DNA of 7,381 nucleotides from JBBRSC01 sp038245795 (GCA_038245795.1 JBBRSC010000171.1:1-7381), one strand, 5' to 3'. Positions 1 to 7,218 are shown, counted from the stretch's first letter. The notes: generated by a model from the sequence alone, not told the origin. A program made the numbers and translations.

Positions 1-540
1 AAAGCAGAGCAGTCCGGTGCCCGCCTGGTGGCGATGACCGGCGACGGCACCAACGATGCCCCAGCGCTCGCCCAGGCCGACGTGGGAGTGGCCATGAACA
101 CCGGGACCCAGGCGGCCAAGGAGGCCGGGAACATGGTGGACCTCGATTCCGATCCCACCAAGCTCATCGACATCGTCGAGATCGGCAAGCAACTGCTGAT
201 CACCCGCGGGGCACTCACGACCTTCTCCATCGCGAACGACGTGGCGAAGTACTTCGCCATCATCCCGGCCATGTTCGCCGGGGTGCTTCCCTCCCTCGAC
301 AAGCTCAACGTCATGGGCCTGTCGAGCCCCAACTCGGCGATTCTGTCCGCCGTCATCTTCAACGCCCTGATCATTGTGGTGCTCATTCCGTTGGCGTTGC
401 GGGGCGTGAAGTTCACGGCCTCATCCGCTGCCGCTCTGTTGCGACGCAACCTGCTGATCTACGGACTCGGTGGCCTCATCACGCCGTTCATCGGCATCAA
501 GATTATCGACCTCATCATCACCGCATTGGGAGTGAAGTAA
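1..540 (+). CDS. kdpB: Potassium-transporting ATPase ATP-binding subunit KdpB, C-terminal part (5' end outside window)
   Basis: The reading frame is open from base 1, so this is the last 179 residues of a gene that starts upstream. KdpB is the P-type ATPase subunit of the KdpFABC complex in the inner membrane; it hydrolyses ATP to drive high-affinity K+ uptake through KdpA. The P-domain hinge motif TGDGTNDAPAL (bases 37-69) is intact, including the two Mg2+-binding aspartates of GDGxND. It is followed by the KdpB-typical stretch around DPTKLIDIVEIGKQLL, then TFSIANDVAKYFAIIPAMF and the last hydrophobic helices, ending ITALGVK. The phosphorylated Asp (DKTG) and the nucleotide-binding domain are off the window. 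The TAA stop overlaps the kdpC start by one base (TAATG), so translation is probably coupled. I see no disruption in the visible part. Identification is firm. Confidence 0.97.
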   Translation, partial: KAEQSGARLVAMTGDGTNDAPALAQADVGVAMNTGTQAAKEAGNMVDLDSDPTKLIDIVEIGKQLLITRGALTTFSIANDVAKYFAIIPAMFAGVLPSLDKLNVMGLSSPNSAILSAVIFNALIIVVLIPLALRGVKFTASSAAALLRRNLLIYGLGGLITPFIGIKIIDLIITALGVK

Positions 541-1118
541 TGCTTCGACGACAACTGATCCCTGCACTGGGAATGTTCCTGGCGCTCACCGTGCTCTGCG
601 GCCTTGCGTATCCGCTTCTCGTCACCGCCGTGACCGCGACCACCATGTCAGGTGCCGCCGACGGCAGTCTCCTCCGCAAGAACGGCGTGGTCGTCGGCTC
701 GTCGCTGCTGGGCCAGGGGTTCAGCCAGCCGCGGTACTTCCATCCTCGTCCATCAGCTGCCGGCGCCGATGGGTACGACGCCATGGCCTCGGCAGCATCG
801 AACCTCGGTCCGACCAACGAGGTCTTGTTGGCGTCGGTCGCCGAACGCGCCACTGCGTATCGACAGGAGAATGGGCTTGCCGACATCACAGCGGTCCCGG
901 TCGACGCCGTGACAGCGTCCGGCTCGGGGCTCGACCCCCATATCTCGATCGCCAATGCCCGCCTGCAGGTGCCGCGTGTCGCCGCTGAACGAAAGATCGC
1001 CGTCGACGAGGTCAACCGACTCATCGATAACGCCACCGATGGCCGGTCGTTCGGGTTCCTCGGCCAACCCGGTGTGAATGTGCTGAGGCTGAACTTGTCA
1101 CTCGACGCTCGTTCGTAG
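540..1118 (+). CDS. kdpC: Potassium-transporting ATPase subunit KdpC
   Basis: This is a complete 192-residue KdpC, close to the usual length of about 190. KdpC is the single-span accessory subunit of KdpFABC and is thought to stabilise the complex and assist ATP binding by KdpB. One N-terminal membrane segment (about residues 7-31, LIPALGMFLALTVLCGLAYP) is followed by a periplasmic/extracytoplasmic domain with family motifs: GQGFSQPRYFHPRPS (about 59-72), VTASGSGLDPHIS (124-136) and the C-terminal LGQPGVNVLRLNLSLD (174-189). The ATG at 540 is supported by a good Shine-Dalgarno sequence, GGGAG at 528-532, seven bases upstream inside the kdpB end, and by the TAATG overlap. It is followed after nine bases by kdpD. 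Nothing is missing or unusual. Confidence 0.97.
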   Translation: MLRRQLIPALGMFLALTVLCGLAYPLLVTAVTATTMSGAADGSLLRKNGVVVGSSLLGQGFSQPRYFHPRPSAAGADGYDAMASAASNLGPTNEVLLASVAERATAYRQENGLADITAVPVDAVTASGSGLDPHISIANARLQVPRVAAERKIAVDEVNRLIDNATDGRSFGFLGQPGVNVLRLNLSLDARS

Positions 1119-1127
1119 GATGAGCTG

Positions 1128-3701
1128 ATGGCTCGTGGTCAGCACCGCATCTACCTGGGCGCGGCTCCCGGCGTGGGGAAGACCTACGCCATGCTCCAGG
1201 AGGGACAACGGCGCCTCGAGCGTGGCGGCGACGTGGTGATCGGGATCGTCGAGACCCACGGCCGATCCAACACCCTCAGCCAGGTCGGCGACCTCCCGAC
1301 CGTCCCCAGGCGGATCGTGCTGTATCGCGGGGCGTCGATCGAGGAGATGGATGTCGACGCCATCATTTCCCGCGCTCCCAGCGTCGTCCTCGTTGACGAA
1401 CTGGCTCACACCAACGCTCCGGGATCGGCGCACCAGAAACGCTGGCAGGACGTCGACCAGCTGCTCGACGCAGGAATCGATGTGATCTCGACGGTGAACA
1501 TCCAGCACCTGGAATCGCTCAACGACGTCGTGGAGCGCATCACGGGGGCACGCCAGCAGGAGATCATTCCTGACTCGATCGTCCGGGCAGCTGATCAGGT
1601 GCAACTCGTGGACCAGACGCCCGAAGCGTTGCGGCGGCGAATGTCCCACGGCAACATCTACGCCCCTGACCGGGTCGACGCAGCGTTGGCCAACTACTTC
1701 CGGGTCGGCAACCTCTCCGCGCTCCGAGAACTTGCGCTGATGTGGGTGGCCGACCAGGTCGACGAGGGCCTTCAGCAGTATCGCGAGCGCCACGGGATCG
1801 ACAGCACGTGGGAGACACGCGAACGCGTCGTGATCGCCATGACCGGTGCTCCCAATGGTGATGTGTTGATTCGTCGGGCAGCGCGCATCGCCGCTCGGAT
1901 GCGCGGCGAACTGTTTGGCGTGCACGTTCGCTCCATCGACGGGCTGTCCGCTGGCGCCGATTCGCGAATCGACGAACAGCGGCGGCTGCTGTTGGCACTT
2001 GGCGGCGAGTACCACGAGTTGGCGTCGGGTGATGTCGCCAAGGCGCTCGTCCAACAAGCCAGAGCGGTCGGCGGTACCCAGATTGTGCTCGGTGAGTCGC
2101 GCCGCAGTCGATGGCAAGAGCTCACGCAGGGCTCGGTCATCAACGACGTGAACCGGCACTCGGGCGATATCGATATCCACATCATCAGCACGAGTGCGAC
2201 GGAGGGCGAATCAGCCAACCCCATCGGAGCGAAGCATCTGGTCTCGGATTTCGTTGACTTCCGGACCGTGTTGTCCCCGCGCCGACGCCAGATGGCATGG
2301 GTGCTGTCGCTTGCTGTTCCCACGCTGATCTGTTTGCTGCTCTCGGTGACCCGCAACCAACTCACCCTGCCGAGCCAGCTGCTGACGTTTCTGCTCGGGG
2401 TCGTCTTCGTGGCAACGGTCGGCGGATTCCGCCCCGCCATGGCCGCGGCGGTCTACAGCTTCGGATTGGAGAACTGGTTCTTCACTCCGCCGCTGTACAC
2501 CTTGACGGTGAAGGACAGCGAGAACCTCTTCTCGTTGTTCGTCTTCTTGGGAACGGCGGCCGCCGTCGGGTTTTTCGTGTCGTCAGCGGCTCGGCGGTCA
2601 GCCGACGCCGCTCGCTCCCAAGGCGAAGCGCAGACCCTTGCGGCGTTGGCGGCCACGGTGACCGCCGACGTGGATCCGATGACGTCGATCGTGACGCAAC
2701 TGCAGGACACGTTCCCGTCCGTGGGGGCATCGGTGCTGTCACGTCGCGGAGACGGCTGGTCCGTCGAAGCGGCCGCTGGCACGGAGCCGCCCCTGTCACC
2801 CGATACGGCGGATCGCGTGGCAGAGCTGTCGGCTGATGTTGTCGTCGCCCTCGGTCGCTGCGAACACGACATCGACGACGATCTCTTCCGTATTTTTGCT
2901 GGACAACTCTCCACCGTGGTCGAACGGATCCGCCTGCAATCTGCGGCGCGTCGCGTTGACGAGATGTCGAAAGCCGATGAGCTGCGGGTGGCGCTGCTCG
3001 CGGCGGTGTCCCACGATCTCCGCACGCCGTTGGCATCGATCAAGGCCGCCGCGTCGACGCTTCGCCAGGAGGATGTCGACTGGCCGCTCGACGTACAGCG
3101 TGAGTTCCTGGAGACCATTGAGGATCAGACGGATCGGCTCACCCGACTGGTTTCCAACCTCCTGGACATGAGCCGGGTGCAGGCCGGGGTGGTCGAATTG
3201 GCCGCGCGTCCGGTCGGCGCCGACGAGGTGGTATCGGCGGCAGTAGCGAGCGTGGCCGACATTGGTGGCGTCATCGAGAACCAGGTCGCAACCGATCTTC
3301 GTCCTATGAACGTGGACCCGGCTCTCGCCGAGCGGGTGATCGCCAATCTCATCTCGAACGCCGTGAAATGGTCACCGGCCGATGAACCAGTGAGGGTCAG
3401 CGCCACGATGCACGCTGACCGTGTGGTGATCTCCATTGCTGATCACGGGCCAGGTATTCCGGAGCGGCGCCGAGCTGAGGTGTTCCAACCCTTCCAACGT
3501 CTCGGCGATGGCACCGTTGGGGGACTCGGGCTCGGCCTCGCGGTCGCGCACGGGCTGACGACACTCATGGGTGGCGATGTGGAGATCGGCGACACGCCCG
3601 GCGGAGGCACCACGATGATCGTTTCGTTTCCCGCCGCCGACATCGTCGCTGGCGATCTCGTGCCGATCGAGTCGACCATGCGCCCGGCACGTCAACCATG
3701 A
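1128..3701 (+). CDS. kdpD: Osmosensitive K+ channel/transport sensor histidine kinase KdpD
   Basis: This 857-residue membrane sensor kinase phosphorylates or dephosphorylates KdpE in response to K+ limitation and osmotic stress. Domains in order are as follows. The cytoplasmic KdpD domain (about 1-210) has Walker A GAAPGVGKT (11-19), VETHGR, VDELAHTNAPGS and STVNIQHLESLNDVV. A universal-stress-protein-like domain spans about 233-355. A four-helix DUF4118-type membrane region spans about 389-488. A GAF-like linker follows to about 610. The dimerisation/phosphoacceptor domain has AVSHDLRTPLAS with His629. The ATPase domain has the N box at Asn744 (NLISNAVKW), G1 DHGPGIP from Asp772, and G2 GLGLGL (799-804). 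All catalytic motifs are intact. It is slightly shorter than the E. coli protein (about 894), mainly because Walker A lies almost at the N-terminus. The ATG at 1128 has AGGA at 1117-1120 seven bases before it, overlapping the kdpC stop. The stop overlaps kdpE by four bases. Confidence 0.97.
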   Translation: MARGQHRIYLGAAPGVGKTYAMLQEGQRRLERGGDVVIGIVETHGRSNTLSQVGDLPTVPRRIVLYRGASIEEMDVDAIISRAPSVVLVDELAHTNAPGSAHQKRWQDVDQLLDAGIDVISTVNIQHLESLNDVVERITGARQQEIIPDSIVRAADQVQLVDQTPEALRRRMSHGNIYAPDRVDAALANYFRVGNLSALRELALMWVADQVDEGLQQYRERHGIDSTWETRERVVIAMTGAPNGDVLIRRAARIAARMRGELFGVHVRSIDGLSAGADSRIDEQRRLLLALGGEYHELASGDVAKALVQQARAVGGTQIVLGESRRSRWQELTQGSVINDVNRHSGDIDIHIISTSATEGESANPIGAKHLVSDFVDFRTVLSPRRRQMAWVLSLAVPTLICLLLSVTRNQLTLPSQLLTFLLGVVFVATVGGFRPAMAAAVYSFGLENWFFTPPLYTLTVKDSENLFSLFVFLGTAAAVGFFVSSAARRSADAARSQGEAQTLAALAATVTADVDPMTSIVTQLQDTFPSVGASVLSRRGDGWSVEAAAGTEPPLSPDTADRVAELSADVVVALGRCEHDIDDDLFRIFAGQLSTVVERIRLQSAARRVDEMSKADELRVALLAAVSHDLRTPLASIKAAASTLRQEDVDWPLDVQREFLETIEDQTDRLTRLVSNLLDMSRVQAGVVELAARPVGADEVVSAAVASVADIGGVIENQVATDLRPMNVDPALAERVIANLISNAVKWSPADEPVRVSATMHADRVVISIADHGPGIPERRRAEVFQPFQRLGDGTVGGLGLGLAVAHGLTTLMGGDVEIGDTPGGGTTMIVSFPAADIVAGDLVPIESTMRPARQP

Positions 3702-4384
3702 GGCGAGAACATGTGCTGGTCGTCGACGACGAGGTGTCGATCCGTCGCGCTCTGGAAGTGAATCTGTCGGCACGCGGTTATCGGGTCACGCTGGCGGACA
3801 CCGGCGAACAGGCATTGACCCTCGCAGCGAGTGGCCATCCCGACGTGGTCCTCCTGGACCTCGGCCTGCCTGACATCGGTGGGCTCGATGTCATTGCGGG
3901 GCTCCGAGGATGGACCCAGATCCCGATCGTCGTGCTGTCGGCTCGCGACGCCGAACGGGACAAGGTCGCCGCGCTCGATGCGGGCGCCGACGACTACGTG
4001 ACCAAACCATTCGGGATGGACGAGCTGCTGGCGAGGCTCCGAGCGGCGGTGCGCCGATCGACACCGTCAGAATCCGAGTCGGCCGAAGTGCGGGTCGGCG
4101 ATCTCGTCATCGACCTAGGCGACAGGCGCGTGACCCGGGCAGGCGACGACGTGCATCTCACGCCCACCGAGTGGAATCTGGTCGAGGTACTCACGCGTCA
4201 TCGCGGCCGCCTGATTTCGCAGCGCCAGCTGCTGGCCGACGTCTGGGGTCCGGGGTATGTCGACGAGACCAACTACCTGCGGGTGTACATGGCGCAGATT
4301 CGGCGCAAGCTGGAAACCGATCCGAGCCAGCCAAAGTTTTTCATCACCGAACCCGGAATGGGCTACCGCTTCATCGCCGACTGA
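3698..4384 (+). CDS. kdpE: Two-component response regulator KdpE (OmpR/PhoB family)
   Basis: This complete 228-residue regulator of the OmpR/PhoB type is the partner of the upstream KdpD and in known systems activates kdp transcription when phosphorylated. The receiver domain (about 4-117) has the acidic pair Asp10-Asp11 (VVDDE), phosphoacceptor Asp54 (VVLLDLGLPD), the conserved Ser in VVLSARD, and Lys103 in YVTKPFGMDELLARL. A winged-helix DNA-binding domain (about 130-226) includes LTPTEWNLVEVL, QLLADVWGPGY, NYLRVYMAQIRRKLE and the C-terminal GMGYRFIAD. The start overlaps the kdpD stop (ATGA, 3698-3701) and has no clear Shine-Dalgarno sequence, so reinitiation after kdpD is likely. An internal ATG three codons downstream of the next start option is not needed, because the N-terminus matches the family as it stands. 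It is the last kdp gene, and its stop is 16 bases from the convergent CoA ligase stop. Confidence 0.96.
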   Translation: MRREHVLVVDDEVSIRRALEVNLSARGYRVTLADTGEQALTLAASGHPDVVLLDLGLPDIGGLDVIAGLRGWTQIPIVVLSARDAERDKVAALDAGADDYVTKPFGMDELLARLRAAVRRSTPSESESAEVRVGDLVIDLGDRRVTRAGDDVHLTPTEWNLVEVLTRHRGRLISQRQLLADVWGPGYVDETNYLRVYMAQIRRKLETDPSQPKFFITEPGMGYRFIAD

Positions 4385-4400
4385 CTCGCATCTGTGGGCG
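4385..4400. other. 16-base convergent junction between kdpE and the CoA ligase gene
   Basis: Only 16 bases separate the two stop codons, one per strand. No GC-rich hairpin followed by a T tract is visible here or just inside either gene end. A four-base inverted match (TGAC at 4382, GTCA at 4400-4403) spans the two stops but is too weak to call a terminator. The transcripts probably overlap or end by a factor-dependent route; that is inference. Confidence 0.6.
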
Positions 4401-5723
4401 TCAGACGACGCGTTTGAGTTTGTAACCGGAGCGGGGGAGGGTCTCGCGTTCGAGTACGGACAGATCGAGTTCGAGGCCGATGTGCTCGCGCAGCACGGCC
4501 CGCACCTTCGCGTCGATCGCCGCGGTGTCCGCCGAGCCGCCGTCGCCCCCAACCTCGAGGCGCATCACGAGCGGGAACTCGCCGCCATTGGGGTTCTCGA
4601 TCTCGAACTCCAACGTGGGCTGGCACACTTCGGGCACTTCACGTCCGAGGACCCGTTCGATGTCGTTCGGTTGGAACGACACGCCGCCGCATTTGAGGAA
4701 GTCCTTGAAGCGGCCTCCCCAGAAGCCCCGCTTGGTGGTCTCACCGGTGGGGCACGGGGTCGAATCGAACATGGCGGCCTCTTCGAGGTCGTAGCGCAAC
4801 AGACCGTTGTCGCGGTCGAGCGTCGTCACCACCAGATTGCCCCATTGTCCATCGGGCACATCAGTGCCGGTCTCGGGATCAATGGCCTGCACGATGGCCC
4901 AATCCTCGTGGACATGCGCGCCATCGGAGACGCTGTTGGGTCCGCCCAGGTAGGCGTAGCACTCGAAGCCGGCGGTCATCAGCGGCATGAGCCCCCGGCC
5001 GAACCCACCCATTGAGAAGCTCGGGAATCCGCAATCCTTCTGGAGATCGACGCCGAGCTTGGCGGCGACCTCGGAGAAACGGTGCATGCTCAGCATCGCC
5101 ATCGAAATGTCGGGATGGATCCGCTTCCAGATCTCGATGGCCTGCTCGGCCAACTCGTCGGTCTCCGGCGGTGGCACCCACAGGTTCAAAAAGCCGAAGT
5201 ACTCGAGGGTGCCCGACAACATCAGTCCACCGCCGTAGAGGTAGGCGGGGTGACAGTGGGTCACAACCTGTCCTGGACGCCAACCGTTGCGCCACCAATT
5301 TCTGGCCGCCGATTCGTACTCGATCCACAGATCGTTCCGGGTCAGCACCGTGATGGTCGGCGTGCCGGTGGTGCCGGTCGACTGCCCGATGCGGATGCAG
5401 TCCGACAACGGCGTGAATCGGTAGTCGCCGAGTGGCGGCGCAGCGGCCTCAGAATCACGGAGATCCTGTTTGAGGGTCACCGGGATCTTGTTGATGTCGG
5501 CGAGCGTCGTGATGTCGGCCGATGAGGTGATCCCAGCTTCGGCGAGTTTGCGACCGAACAGCCCGACATCGGCGGCAAACACCCGGTCGACCAACGCTTT
5601 GAGCCGAACGAGTTGGAGCTCGCGACGCTCATCGCGATCCATGGTCTGGCAGTCAGGGTCCCAAAAGGGCTGATCGTGCGCGGGGGGAGTAGGGGCCATG
5701 ACTTCGGGTCCGTAGCTGGGCAT
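4401..5723 (-). CDS. PaaK-like acyl/aryl-CoA ligase (ANL superfamily), substrate unknown
   Basis: This 440-residue adenylate-forming enzyme resembles phenylacetate-CoA ligases. Such enzymes activate a carboxylic acid with ATP to an acyl-adenylate and then to a CoA thioester in the cytoplasm. The N-terminal FWDP...MDRDERRELQLVRLKALVDRVF segment (20-49) matches the start of PaaK proteins. The AMP-binding loop STGTTGTPT is at 115-123, a GLLRYDLEE segment that resembles the ribose-binding Asp region at 307-315, the hinge-like GRFKDFLKCGGVSFQPNDIERVL at 337-359, and a small C-terminal domain ends PRSGYKLKRVV, where Lys435 is the candidate catalytic lysine. The usual Lys in the loop (GKPT in classical PaaK) is Thr121. 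Start: ATG 5723 is favoured because a TATGGT box lies where a leaderless transcript would begin at that base; ATG 5699 (432 aa) is the alternative. Neither has a strong Shine-Dalgarno sequence, and the ATG at codon 28 would cut the conserved FWDP region. The neighbouring kinase and acyl-CoA dehydrogenase suggest a catabolic role. The acid used is not identifiable. Confidence 0.86.
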   Translation of the reverse strand: MPSYGPEVMAPTPPAHDQPFWDPDCQTMDRDERRELQLVRLKALVDRVFAADVGLFGRKLAEAGITSSADITTLADINKIPVTLKQDLRDSEAAAPPLGDYRFTPLSDCIRIGQSTGTTGTPTITVLTRNDLWIEYESAARNWWRNGWRPGQVVTHCHPAYLYGGGLMLSGTLEYFGFLNLWVPPPETDELAEQAIEIWKRIHPDISMAMLSMHRFSEVAAKLGVDLQKDCGFPSFSMGGFGRGLMPLMTAGFECYAYLGGPNSVSDGAHVHEDWAIVQAIDPETGTDVPDGQWGNLVVTTLDRDNGLLRYDLEEAAMFDSTPCPTGETTKRGFWGGRFKDFLKCGGVSFQPNDIERVLGREVPEVCQPTLEFEIENPNGGEFPLVMRLEVGGDGGSADTAAIDAKVRAVLREHIGLELDLSVLERETLPRSGYKLKRVV

Positions 5724-5729
5724 GGCCGC

Positions 5730-5735
5730 ACCATA
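5730..5735 (-). promoter_or_regulatory. Possible -10 box of the CoA ligase gene, leaderless arrangement
   Basis: Read on the - strand, TATGGT fits the TAnnnT pattern. Its last T is seven bases before the A of the ATG at 5723, which is where a -10 box sits relative to a transcription start. This suggests transcription beginning at the start codon itself. There is no convincing -35; CTGACG within the palindrome is a weak candidate at non-ideal spacing. This is inference from position and pattern only. Confidence 0.35.
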
Positions 5736-5743
5736 TCCAACCC

Positions 5744-5763
5744 ACCTGACACGTGCGTCAGGT
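5744..5763. promoter_or_regulatory. Inverted repeat, candidate operator in the divergent spacer
   Basis: Perfect seven-base arms ACCTGAC (5744-5750) and GTCAGGT (5757-5763) flank a six-base spacer ACGTGC. Eight of the ten symmetric base pairs match over the 20 bases. The site lies in the 111-base region between the divergent CoA ligase and FGGY kinase genes, upstream of the candidate -10 boxes for both. This is the position expected of an operator for a dimeric regulator such as a TetR-family repressor, a common kind of control for CoA-ester catabolism. The regulator gene is not in the window and the family is a guess. Confidence 0.6.
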
Positions 5764-5781
5764 TGTTGCGACGGCGCCGAC

Positions 5782-5787
5782 TACCGT
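5782..5787 (+). promoter_or_regulatory. Possible -10 box of the FGGY kinase gene
   Basis: TACCGT matches TAnnnT. A 17-base spacer upstream would put the -35 hexamer at 5759-5764, inside the right arm of the inverted repeat, so a bound regulator would block it. The predicted transcript would begin near 5794 and have a leader of about 41 bases containing the kinase ribosome binding site. The -35 sequence itself (CAGGTT) is poor, so confidence is low. Confidence 0.3.
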
Positions 5788-5802
5788 TCGACTGTCCGGT
5801 GC

Positions 5803-5816
5803 CGCTGGGAGCAGCG
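5803..5816 (+). repeat. Small hairpin in the predicted kinase mRNA leader
   Basis: CGCTG (5803-5807) and CAGCG (5812-5816) can pair around the four-base loop GGAG, about seven bases before the ribosome binding site. It is short and may be chance in GC-rich DNA. The purine loop resembles a Shine-Dalgarno core, but no start codon follows it at suitable distance. Confidence 0.25.
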
Positions 5817-5823
5817 CCGAACA

Positions 5824-5828
5824 GAGGG
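5824..5828 (+). promoter_or_regulatory. Ribosome binding site fixing the FGGY kinase start at 5835
   Basis: GAGGG, in the context AGAGGGAAG, lies six bases before the ATG at 5835. It decides the start against the longer open frame that reaches back to 5613, which would add 74 residues overlapping the divergent gene and the operator and would not resemble kinase sequence. Confidence 0.75.
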
Positions 5829-5834
5829 AAGTCC

Positions 5835-7208
5835 ATGGCACAGGTCGCGACGGTCGGAATCGACATCGGCACCACGTCTGTGAAGGCCGTGGCGGTCGAT
5901 GGTGACGGCCACGTCCTGGCGTCGGCGCGGATCGCCCACCCGTTGATCGCCGGATCCGCCGACGAACTGGCCCACGATGCCGATCTGGCGTGGCGGCACG
6001 GGGTGCTCGCCGCCCTCGATCAGGTGGCGATTGATGGTCTCGACATCGCCGGGGTGAACGTTGCGGCGATGGTCCCTTCGTTGTGCGCAGTTGATGCCAA
6101 CGGGGTGCCCATCTCGCCCGGCCTGTTGTATGGGGACGGCCGGGGCGCCCACCCCGATCCAGCCGCCGGGGCCGATCCGTCGTCCTCGGGCGAACTGGTG
6201 CGCTTCTTGGCCCACCTCGCCGTCGCGCATCCTGATGCCGCTGGCTTCTGGCCGGCGCAAGGCGTGGCCAACGCTGCGCTCTCGGGGATCGGGGCGATCG
6301 ACAGCGTGTGCGCCATGACGACCCTGCCGCTCTTCGACTTCATCGGGTGGGATACAGCCGTTGCGGCCGAAGCCGGAGTCGCTGATACCGCACGACTCCC
6401 GCGAATCATGAGTGGTGCTGATGCGGTGGGTCGGGTCACCCATTCGGCGTCACCGGGAGCACTGTTGGGCGGCGGCACCATCGACGCCTTTGCCGAACAA
6501 CTCGTCGCGGGCGCTGATCGGGACGGCGATGTGCTCGTCATTCTCGGCGCCACCCTCATCACCTGGGCGGTAATCCCCGAGTGGGTGGAGGTGGCTGGAC
6601 TGTGGACGGTTCCACACACGGCACCCGGCAAGATCCTCATCGGCGGGCCCTCGAATGCTGGCGGACTGTTCATGAACTGGGCGCGGGAGATGTGTGGCAT
6701 CGATCGAAGGGCAACCCATGGATTGGCAGCGCGGATCGATCCCGGTCGGGTGCCGGTCTGGCAGCCGTACCTGCGCGGTGAACGCGTGCCGTTGCACGAT
6801 CCGTCGCGCCGGGCATCGTTGCATCATCTCGACATCGGGATGGGTCCCGAGCACGCACTGCGCGCGGCCTACGAGACGTCAGGTTTCGCGATTCGCCATC
6901 AGCTCGACCTGGCTGGATTGTCCCCGAATCGCATCGTCGCGACGGGCGGCGGCACCCGCGACGCGGAGTGGATCTCGGCGCTGGCCGATGCCTCAGGGTT
7001 GGAGGTCCACTGTGTCGGCGTCGCCGAGGGTGGGGCGTTGGGGGCTGCATATCTGGCTCGCGTCACCGCCGGACTCGAGCCGAACACTGCTGAAGCTGGG
7101 CGGTGGGCATCGACCCGTCAGGTGGTCGAACCGGATCCTCGTTGGCAACGCGAGACCGGTGATCGCTACGCCGTCTACCGTTTGCTCGCTGATGCCGGAA
7201 CACCCTGA
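5835..7208 (+). CDS. FGGY-family carbohydrate kinase, substrate unknown (xylulokinase-like)
   Basis: The 457-residue protein has the two-domain actin-like kinase fold signatures of the FGGY family, which transfer phosphate from ATP to a sugar or polyol in the cytoplasm. The N-terminal phosphate-1 motif is GIDIGTTSVKAV (8-19). The substrate region GLLYGDGR (96-103) stands where xylulokinases have an NDxR-type motif. GGGTIDAF holds Asp217, the candidate catalytic base, corresponding in position to Asp233 of E. coli XylB. The second half has GGPSNAGGLFMNW (270-282), LRGERVP, and the adenosine-binding ATGGGTRDAEWISALADASG (369-388), followed by EGGALGAAYLA. Length is at the short end for the family (about 450-520). 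The start is set by the ribosome binding site and by the GIDIGTT motif eight residues in. It is divergent from the CoA ligase and is followed after 36 bases by an acyl-CoA dehydrogenase gene, so it is probably in one operon with it. Family is clear; the sugar or other hydroxyl substrate is not. Confidence 0.9.
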   Translation: MAQVATVGIDIGTTSVKAVAVDGDGHVLASARIAHPLIAGSADELAHDADLAWRHGVLAALDQVAIDGLDIAGVNVAAMVPSLCAVDANGVPISPGLLYGDGRGAHPDPAAGADPSSSGELVRFLAHLAVAHPDAAGFWPAQGVANAALSGIGAIDSVCAMTTLPLFDFIGWDTAVAAEAGVADTARLPRIMSGADAVGRVTHSASPGALLGGGTIDAFAEQLVAGADRDGDVLVILGATLITWAVIPEWVEVAGLWTVPHTAPGKILIGGPSNAGGLFMNWAREMCGIDRRATHGLAARIDPGRVPVWQPYLRGERVPLHDPSRRASLHHLDIGMGPEHALRAAYETSGFAIRHQLDLAGLSPNRIVATGGGTRDAEWISALADASGLEVHCVGVAEGGALGAAYLARVTAGLEPNTAEAGRWASTRQVVEPDPRWQRETGDRYAVYRLLADAGTP

Positions 7209-7212
7209 GGAG
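7208..7212 (+). promoter_or_regulatory. Strong Shine-Dalgarno sequence at the end of the kinase gene
   Basis: AGGAG overlaps the last base of the kinase stop codon. It is 32 bases from the ATG at 7245, too far to serve it directly, but is six bases from a GTG at 7219 that opens an eight-codon frame. The acyl-CoA dehydrogenase itself has only the weaker GGGGAA at 7231-7236, eight bases before its ATG. Confidence 0.5.
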
Positions 7213-7218
7213 TTGGCT

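Noticed and set aside
1098..2180. A 360-codon open frame on the - strand opposite the start of kdpD
   Set aside because: It lies wholly antisense to a clearly conserved KdpD domain and resembles no protein I know. Long antisense frames are expected in high-GC DNA with G/C at third codon positions.
4382..4403. Inverted match TGAC...GTCA across the two convergent stop codons as a bidirectional terminator
   Set aside because: Only four contiguous pairs with mismatches further in and no T tract on either strand. It is too weak to support.
4257..5015. 252-codon + strand frame running through the kdpE end into the CoA ligase
   Set aside because: It is antisense to the conserved C-terminal half of the ligase and out of frame with kdpE. 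It shows no recognisable domain.
5613..5834. 74-codon upstream extension of the FGGY kinase frame
   Set aside because: The extension overlaps the divergent ligase gene and the operator, has no kinase-like sequence, and a good ribosome binding site plus the GIDIGTT motif place the start at 5835.
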